A stretch of DNA of 10,947 bases from Oscillospiraceae bacterium (GTDB taxonomy: Bacteria > Bacillota > Clostridia > Oscillospirales > Ruminococcaceae): positions 2,291 to 13,237 of the forward strand of contig JAIEDJ010000139.1 of assembly GCA_029068025.1 (NCBI GenBank), given 5' to 3'. A program made the translations under genes and the position numbers. Numbering within the stretch: position 1 is the stretch's first letter; every line of letters begins with the position of its first letter. A model generated the notes under the pieces. It saw nothing but the letters and a program-made list of their open reading frames with translations, did no database searches and was not told the DNA's origin. Positions 1 through 4,396 of the stretch are shown here, piece after piece.

Positions 1-899
1 TCCGCGTCCCAATGAGCGCCGCCTTGATTGAAAATTTCGTCGTTGATCTTGCCGCCGATACGAACGACCTCGCCCTGTACCGTCTTGCACTTTCCGCGCT
101 TGGGAACAAGCTTTTCCCAGAGTTCCGCGTGCTGTTCTCTCCAATCCGTTGCGGTTACGGTTATCAAGGACTTGCCGTCGTGAACAAGGGGGGCGGCGCG
201 TCTTTCTACGCCGAACAGCTCGCACATACGCTTCATAGCCTTGCCCTCGAGACCTTTGGTTATGTTATACTCCTTACAGATCGCTATGACCCTATCCTTC
301 AGCCCGTCCTCAATTTCGGCACCGGCATTGATCAAGAGTTCTAAACATTTCACTGACTTCTCGAGATCATTGGAATCCCAGTTATTCAAGACCAACGCCA
401 GAACTCCTTTTCCCGGATACTTCTTTTTCAATTCTTCCTCGCTGAATCTTGACCAAGCGCCGTCGGGATATGCCCATTCCACCTTGGCGTTTACGTCCGC
501 GCCGCACTTTATCAAAGCCTCCACGGAGCTCGGCTGTGCGTTTTTGGCGGCATACTGCAGGGGCGTATAAAAATCTCTGTATTTCATTTCTATATCCGCG
601 CCTGCGAGAATTATCCCTTCGATGTTGTTTTCTTCGCAAAAGGCGTGATAATGGATCGGGCTTTCGTCCGACTCGTTTTTCATATTTATATCAAACCCTT
701 GTTCCACGAACCATTTGTATATTTCCGTACAAGGCGAATAGTGGAAAAGAGGATTGTGGTAGCTTTCTTTTGATTCCGTTAAGAATTTCAGCATTTCGGG
801 ATCTTGAAAGACCGCTTTGATCTCCTCGGGATCGCCTCTTTCCATGATCTCATAAAAATCCTCAGGTAAGCTATACTTCGGCTTTTTTGCTCTTGGCAT
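1..899 (-). CDS. Ankyrin-repeat protein, tandem paralog, 3' end cut by window edge
   Basis: The reading frame is open from the ATG at 899 to the window edge, giving 299 visible codons; no in-frame stop was found on reading every codon. Alignment to the neighbouring full-length copy puts base 1 opposite 1143, so about 70 C-terminal residues should lie outside the window. Ankyrin-like segments are seen, for example PIHYHAFCEENNIEGIILAG and a later TPLQYAAKNAQPSSVEALI with a CGADV ending. A block of about 23 residues (starting VEWAYPDG) sits between ankyrin units and is absent from the neighbour. The C-terminal part carries the same TVQGEVVRIGGKINDEIF module as the neighbour. The start is supported by a GAGGAA-type ribosome site 6-7 nt upstream, and the upstream 20 bases resemble those of the other copy. 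Ankyrin proteins bind other proteins; an immunity or binding role is inferred. The partner is unknown. Confidence 0.88.
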   Translation of the reverse strand, partial: MPRAKKPKYSLPEDFYEIMERGDPEEIKAVFQDPEMLKFLTESKESYHNPLFHYSPCTEIYKWFVEQGFDINMKNESDESPIHYHAFCEENNIEGIILAGADIEMKYRDFYTPLQYAAKNAQPSSVEALIKCGADVNAKVEWAYPDGAWSRFSEEELKKKYPGKGVLALVLNNWDSNDLEKSVKCLELLINAGAEIEDGLKDRVIAICKEYNITKGLEGKAMKRMCELFGVERRAAPLVHDGKSLITVTATDWREQHAELWEKLVPKRGKCKTVQGEVVRIGGKINDEIFNQGGAHWDA

Positions 900-931
900 A
901 TTCAATTCCTCGCTTTCTTAAATCTATTGTG

Positions 932-2029
932 TCACCGTTTATAGTTCACTTCGCCCAGCTCGATAGGCTCGGGATTTGCAAGCACCCAGTGAATGTTTAT
1001 CTCGCACAAACGCAGAACGTCCTCGCCGTCGCTGTTTTTGCCGATTGATTTTATCAGCGCGAGAGCTTCCTGATGCTCCGCTTCGTCGGGGATAGTTCCC
1101 ATTTCGTAGTATTTTTTGAGCGCGTTCAGCATTTTGCGGAACTCCGCGTCCCAATGAGCGCCGCCTTGATTGAAAATTTCGTCGTTGATCTTGCCGCCGA
1201 TACGAACGACCTCGCCCTGCACGGTTTTGCACTTTCCGATCTTGGGAACAAGCATATCCCACAATTCCGCGTGCTGATCTCTCCAATCGGTTGAGATAAC
1301 GGTTATCGGCGACTTGCCGTCGTGAACAACGGGGGCGGCGGGTCTTTCCACACCAAACAGCTCGCACATACGATCTACGCCGTCCTCGTAGGACTGCGGA
1401 TCCTTCTGATAAGGCACAAAATCGTTCTTGCGTTTGTCAAATTCTTTGCAGATGCCGATGATCTCATCCTTCATCCCGTCCTCGATCTCAACACCCGCGT
1501 TAATTAAGAGCTCCATACACTCAAAAGCCTTTATCTCGATATCGTATATTTCTATCCCGTGCCTGAATTCCGAAAGAACCGTATGCAAAAGCCCTTTTCC
1601 GTAACGCTTGATATGAACGTCCGCGCCATACTTTATCAGAACCTTCATAGAGCTTGGCTGCAATGATTGGGCGGCAATCTCTAAAGGCGTCGCGCCATCG
1701 TCGTCAAAGCCGTCTTTCGCTTCTATATCCGCTCCCGCCAGAATGAGCCCTTCGATGTTGTTATCTTCGCAGAGTGCGTGTTCGTGGATAGGCTCTTCCC
1801 CACTTTTTTTCATATTTATATCAAACCCTTGTTCCACGAACCATTTGTATATTTCCGTACAAGGTGAATATTGGAAAAGAGGATTGTGGTAGCTTTCTTT
1901 CGATTCCGTTAAGAATTTCAGCATTTCCGGGTCTTGAAAACACGCTTTGATCTCCTCGGGATCGCCTCTTCTCATAATTAAATAAAAATCCAACGGTAAA
2001 CTGCACTTCGGTTTTTTTGCTCTTGGCAT
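932..2029 (-). CDS. Ankyrin-repeat protein with conserved C-terminal module
   Basis: This is a complete 365-aa soluble protein without signal peptide or membrane segment. Ankyrin-type units are visible at about residues 48-75, 79-104, 113-140 and 143-182, with the typical TPLEIAA and LLINAG patterns; residues 17-45 look like a degenerate capping unit. A separate module at about 240-315 carries TVQGEVVRIGGKINDEIF followed by QGGAHWD. I have seen similar QGE-x-x-R segments in uncharacterised bacterial proteins but cannot name the family. The ATG at 2029 follows a GTGAGGAAA ribosome site. The gene ends 32 nt before its paralog. By eye the first 75 residues differ from the paralog at 7 positions, whereas the central repeats differ strongly and contain indels. 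The ankyrin fold is well supported; a toxin-binding immunity role is inferred from context only. Confidence 0.92.
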   Translation of the reverse strand: MPRAKKPKCSLPLDFYLIMRRGDPEEIKACFQDPEMLKFLTESKESYHNPLFQYSPCTEIYKWFVEQGFDINMKKSGEEPIHEHALCEDNNIEGLILAGADIEAKDGFDDDGATPLEIAAQSLQPSSMKVLIKYGADVHIKRYGKGLLHTVLSEFRHGIEIYDIEIKAFECMELLINAGVEIEDGMKDEIIGICKEFDKRKNDFVPYQKDPQSYEDGVDRMCELFGVERPAAPVVHDGKSPITVISTDWRDQHAELWDMLVPKIGKCKTVQGEVVRIGGKINDEIFNQGGAHWDAEFRKMLNALKKYYEMGTIPDEAEHQEALALIKSIGKNSDGEDVLRLCEINIHWVLANPEPIELGEVNYKR

Positions 2030-2084
2030 ATTGATTTCCTCACTTTCAATTTTTCGTTTGTTTAAGCTTCTCCGGTCGGGGAAT

Positions 2085-2984
2085 TTATTCCTTTGAACCC
2101 ATCGCTCCGATCCACGGATTATCTACATAACGGCACTTATTATAATTAACGGTTATGTGCATATTGTGAAAAAATTCGTCGTTCAGATTCTCGTCAAGCA
2201 CCGCTTTAAATATACAAAACTGATAATCATCCTCGATCTCACCGCCGTTTTCCACAAAGCCGCCGCATACCTGAAAGCTCATGATCCGGTTCGCAAACTC
2301 GATCAAGAACTTATCCGCAGTTTCCCAAGTGTCACCGTAGTCATCAATAAGCTCCAGATCGGGTCTGCCGAACTTTCTCATTCCGAGCGTTCGAGCGCGC
2401 TTCGTTTTGTCACGCGGTTTGTTGATGATTATGACCGCGTGAGCGCAGGGATCGAAAGTCCTGCTGCGAATAGGCAGGAAGAATTTTTCGCGCCACTCTT
2501 CGGGAGTAAACAGCCTGTAAGTCATAGGGTCGAGGACTGCCGTTCCTTTTTCCGCGTACGCTTCAACTATACCGACGGTGATCGCGAGATATTTCAAGGT
2601 CTTGTCGTCTTTTATTTTTTCGCCCGAAATTACCGTCCAATTTTCGACTTTGATCGCGTTCAGCCAAAGATCGCCGTACCTTTTGCTCATAAAGTCTCCG
2701 AGATCGCGCTGAATTTTTTCCTTATACTCAGCGGACGCGAAGCCTATCTCCAAGCCCTCGGGAACTCCGATCTCCAAGCCCTCGGGAGCGCCGCAGCTTA
2801 TTTCGGGCGCGTCCTTCGGCACTCCGAACACGACATATTCCAACGCGGGAGGATATCCTTTAACGTCCGCGTCGCCCTGCCAACTGCGAAAGCCCCACCA
2901 ATCACGCTGCATAATTTCATCGAAATCATAATCACAGGCGAAATTGAGAAGATATTTTCCCTCGGTTATTGAAAATTCACTCAT
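2085..2984 (-). CDS. Uncharacterised 299-aa soluble protein
   Basis: I do not recognise the family with certainty. The protein has no signal peptide or membrane segment. Residues about 134-215 form the most family-like part: a helix ending EAYAEKGTAVLDP, then LFTPEEWREKFFLPI, a hydrophobic strand HAVIIIN (182-188), and TLGMRKFGRPDLELID (199-214). The GM-x-K-FG-x-PDL stretch resembles a motif in several DUF proteins but I cannot name one safely. Residues 66-81 are a perfect-looking eight-residue tandem repeat (APEGLEIG, VPEGLEIG). The ATG at 2984 (MSEF) is chosen over an in-frame TTG at 3005, which lies inside a strong hairpin and has no ribosome site. The only good Shine-Dalgarno sequence is on the far side of that hairpin. 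The gene follows the zinc-ribbon gene by 83 nt and precedes the ankyrin pair by 55 nt. An immunity-type role is inferred from neighbours only. Confidence 0.85.
   Translation of the reverse strand: MSEFSITEGKYLLNFACDYDFDEIMQRDWWGFRSWQGDADVKGYPPALEYVVFGVPKDAPEISCGAPEGLEIGVPEGLEIGFASAEYKEKIQRDLGDFMSKRYGDLWLNAIKVENWTVISGEKIKDDKTLKYLAITVGIVEAYAEKGTAVLDPMTYRLFTPEEWREKFFLPIRSRTFDPCAHAVIIINKPRDKTKRARTLGMRKFGRPDLELIDDYGDTWETADKFLIEFANRIMSFQVCGGFVENGGEIEDDYQFCIFKAVLDENLNDEFFHNMHITVNYNKCRYVDNPWIGAMGSKE
2742..2789 (-). repeat. 24-nt in-frame tandem duplication
   Basis: Two adjacent 24-nt units (2742-2765 and 2766-2789) share an 18-nt identical core (2746-2763 and 2770-2787). They encode APEGLEIG and VPEGLEIG within the 299-aa protein. 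The near-identity of the units suggests a recent slippage or duplication event that kept the frame. Confidence 0.85.
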
Positions 2985-2995
2985 AGTTTTAAATG

Positions 2996-3044
2996 CAAGC
3001 CGCAAAGCGTTTTATAGCGCGGCGCGAAACGCTTTTGCGGCTTG
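2996..3044 (-). promoter_or_regulatory. Strong hairpin between Shine-Dalgarno and start codon
   Basis: Bases 2996-3012 pair with 3027-3044 to form a 17-bp stem with a single bulged base at 3033 and a 14-base loop (3013-3026). In the minus-strand transcript it starts 4 nt after an AAAGGAG ribosome site (3055-3049) and ends 11 nt before the ATG at 2984. Neither side has a run of T, so it is a poor candidate for an intrinsic terminator. It may fold to bring the ribosome site near the start codon, control translation, protect the RNA, or simply be an inserted palindromic repeat. The structure is seen directly; the role is inferred. Confidence 0.75.
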
Positions 3045-3048
3045 TCTG

Positions 3049-3055
3049 CTCCTTT
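3049..3055 (-). promoter_or_regulatory. Orphan Shine-Dalgarno sequence AAAGGAG
   Basis: This is the best ribosome site upstream of the 299-aa gene, and it lies 12 nt after the stop codon of the zinc-ribbon gene. No ATG, GTG or TTG stands at normal distance downstream of it; the ATG at 2984 is 64 nt away on the linear sequence but about 15 nt away if the hairpin at 2996-3044 is folded out. Confidence 0.6.
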
Positions 3056-3067
3056 CAAAGATCGTAT

Positions 3068-4144
3068 TTATGTCTGCTGATACAACACCGCAGCCACTCT
3101 GCACCCGCGGCACACCTCGACAACTACGTTTCCTTCATAGCCGTGAACGTCCTCGCCAAGCTGCGCGAGACAGATCATCGGCTTTCCGCAGTCGGGGCAG
3201 TCCTTGATAATACAATCGTCTATCCAGAACGGGAAACCGCCTACCGCTGAACCACTGCCGTCGTCGAACGGATAATACTCGGGCATAGCCTTATCCGCTA
3301 AAGCAAACGTATTTTCGGTAAGCTCGTCCACCCAATCGGGAGGATCGGGATAATCCGTTTCCTCGGAATTGCACTCCTCGGGAACGATCTCGCTCCAACC
3401 GTTTAGGTCAAAGCGTACAAAGCCGTTTTCGTTGTACGGAATACAATTCAGGCAGCTTTTCAGCGCGATTTTTCCGTCTATACCGAGAAGTTTTAACCGC
3501 TTGTCGCGTCCGTCAAGCTCGATGATATTTACAAGCTTCGTTCCGCAGCACTCGCATACTCCGTCTGCAGCCGTAATGAGCTTAACGGGGCTTTTTTCGC
3601 GCATTTTCGGGGTTTTCCCGACAACGGGATAACATTTTCTGAATACGGTTTCCGTTACCTTGCCGTCCTTGTCAAACGTCCAGCCGCCCTCGTTCGCGTA
3701 AACATGCGGATCGACGTGCAGCTTTTTCCGCCACTCGCGCGGGTTTTCCTCCAGCTCGCGGAACGCGTTAAGCACGGCTTCGCCGCCCCTGTGCGCAAGG
3801 CAGACGAGCAGCTTATCCGCTTTACGGCTGCCCAGATCGTCGTCCATAAGCTCCTCGATCATCTCGGAGATAACATCGTCGGGCGCGTCCTTGTACACGG
3901 GCGGGAAGTCAAACTCCTCGTCCTCCCATGCCGCTCTCGCGAGCTTTTCGGTGTTTATTCCACGAAGCCTTATCAGCAGCCTGCACCGATCCTCGTCATA
4001 GTCCTCCGCGAGGTTGTTGATTTCTTCTTCAAGTTCCTCGGTGTTCATTTCGAGGATCGCTTTTTCCTCGTTCTCCTTTTGACATTTCAGGCACAAGCCC
4101 TGAAACATGATCGCTGCTCCGCACTGCGGACATTTATTTCCCAT
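3068..4144 (-). CDS. Zinc-ribbon / DUF1963(YwqG)-like immunity-type protein
   Basis: This is a 358-aa soluble protein with three zinc-ribbon-like cysteine modules: C5-x2-C8 with C18-x2-C21, C197-x2-C200 with C231-x2-C234, and C316-x2-C319 with C345-x2-C348. Residues about 50-175 look helical. They carry the run LLVCLAHRGGEAVLNAF and then WRKKLHVDPHVYANEGGW and a CYPV ending, an arrangement I associate with immunity-type proteins that also carry DUF1963-like ends. The C-terminal part has VGGFPFWI (301-308), CPDCGKPMICLAQLGED and a final CRGC, resembling the GG-x-P-x-W and CP-x-CG-x-x-M motifs of DUF1963/YwqG-related proteins. The ATG at 4144 follows a GGAGGT ribosome site (4157-4152) by 7 nt. 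Metal binding is likely from the cysteine pairs. The DUF1963 link is motif-based and unverified; the immunity role is inferred. Confidence 0.9.
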   Translation of the reverse strand: MGNKCPQCGAAIMFQGLCLKCQKENEEKAILEMNTEELEEEINNLAEDYDEDRCRLLIRLRGINTEKLARAAWEDEEFDFPPVYKDAPDDVISEMIEELMDDDLGSRKADKLLVCLAHRGGEAVLNAFRELEENPREWRKKLHVDPHVYANEGGWTFDKDGKVTETVFRKCYPVVGKTPKMREKSPVKLITAADGVCECCGTKLVNIIELDGRDKRLKLLGIDGKIALKSCLNCIPYNENGFVRFDLNGWSEIVPEECNSEETDYPDPPDWVDELTENTFALADKAMPEYYPFDDGSGSAVGGFPFWIDDCIIKDCPDCGKPMICLAQLGEDVHGYEGNVVVEVCRGCRVAAVLYQQT

Positions 4145-4170
4145 AATAAATACCTCCGAACATTGTAATT

Positions 4171-4329
4171 TTAAGATTTTCCGAGAGTCTCAAGCGAATA
4201 GCCGCCGTCCATTGTAACGGTGAATTGCGGCTCGCGTGTCATCGCCTTGTAGAGCTTCGGCAAAATGTCCGCGGTAATATCCTCGAATATACGCAGACCA
4301 AAACGCCCGGCGGTCGGGTTTCGCTCCGC
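4171..4329 (-). pseudogene. 5'-truncated gene remnant (C-terminal about 52 codons)
   Basis: In the gap between the leucine-rich repeat gene and the zinc-ribbon gene, one minus frame is open from just after a TGA (4332-4330) to a TAA at 4173-4171. It reads like the end of a real protein: GLRIFEDITADILPKLYKAM, then TREPQFTVTMDGGYSLETLG and KS. It lacks a plausible start with a ribosome site; internal ATG codons at 4242 and 4212 would leave only 23 or 13 residues. Its upstream side runs into a palindromic element that holds the in-frame stop. I read it as a relic of a gene cut by that element or by recombination. I do not recognise the family. Alternatively it could be a very small expressed ORF, for which I see no evidence. 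Confidence 0.5.
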
Positions 4330-4377
4330 TCAGCCCTCGCGGAGCCGCTGTTCGGTTCCTTCGGAACCTTCACAGCG
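4323..4377. repeat. Two-hairpin palindromic element (REP-like)
   Basis: Two inverted repeats sit directly side by side. The first pairs 4323-4329 with 4339-4345 (GCTCCGC and GCGGAGC, 9-base loop). The second pairs 4346-4351 with 4372-4377, has a small internal loop, then pairs 4354-4359 with 4363-4368 (GGTTCC and GGAACC, 3-base loop). The element lies about 20 nt after the stop codon of the leucine-rich repeat gene and is GC-rich compared with the gene ends around it. There is no T-run on either strand, so it does not look like a standard terminator. It may be a dispersed repeat, an RNA-stabilising structure or a Rho-related pause site. Only one copy is in the window, so the repeat status is inferred. 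Confidence 0.6.
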
Positions 4378-4396
4378 ACTCTCCTGCCTCGCTTGT

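Larger units (their letters stand above)
1..2047 (-). repeat. Tandem gene duplication with about 1.13 kb unit
   Basis: Two direct copies of the ankyrin gene lie head to tail. The offset is 1130 nt at the 5' ends (899 and 2029) and 1142 nt at base 1, so net indels of 12 nt lie in the middle. Bases 1-77 match 1143-1219 exactly and bases 676-734 match 1806-1864 exactly, third codon positions included. Similarity extends about 18-20 nt upstream of each ATG through the ribosome site (to about 917 and 2047) and then stops, which marks one edge of the duplicated unit. The other edge is outside the window. Confidence 0.88.

Noticed and set aside
12..1507. Several plus-strand frames in the ankyrin region, two of which begin with the same peptide
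   Set aside because: They are shadows of the duplicated ankyrin genes; the shared start reflects the DNA duplication, not a second gene family.
2157..2972. Open plus-strand frame of 271 codons
   Set aside because: It lies fully antisense to the 299-aa gene, which has a protein-like composition and sensible spacing to its neighbours. The plus frame has no ribosome site and no recognisable domain.
2985..3005. In-frame TTG at 3005 as start of the 299-aa gene
   Set aside because: It lies within the hairpin stem and has no ribosome site at a proper distance; the ATG at 2984 is better, although its own leader is unusual.
2996..3044. Hairpin as an intrinsic terminator for the zinc-ribbon gene
   Set aside because: The stem is strong but no T-run follows it on the minus strand, and the next gene's ribosome site lies before it.
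4158..4192. Possible promoter upstream of the zinc-ribbon gene (TTGAGA and TACAAT)
   Set aside because: TACAAT resembles a -10 box, but the TTGAGA is 20 nt away and nothing better stands at 17 nt. The match is too weak to list.
4240..4380. GTG-start frame (GTG at about 4373) after an AGGAGA-like site in the palindromic element
   Set aside because: The resulting peptide of about 44 residues is low in hydrophobic residues, runs through the hairpins and is out of frame with the remnant; it has no protein-like features.
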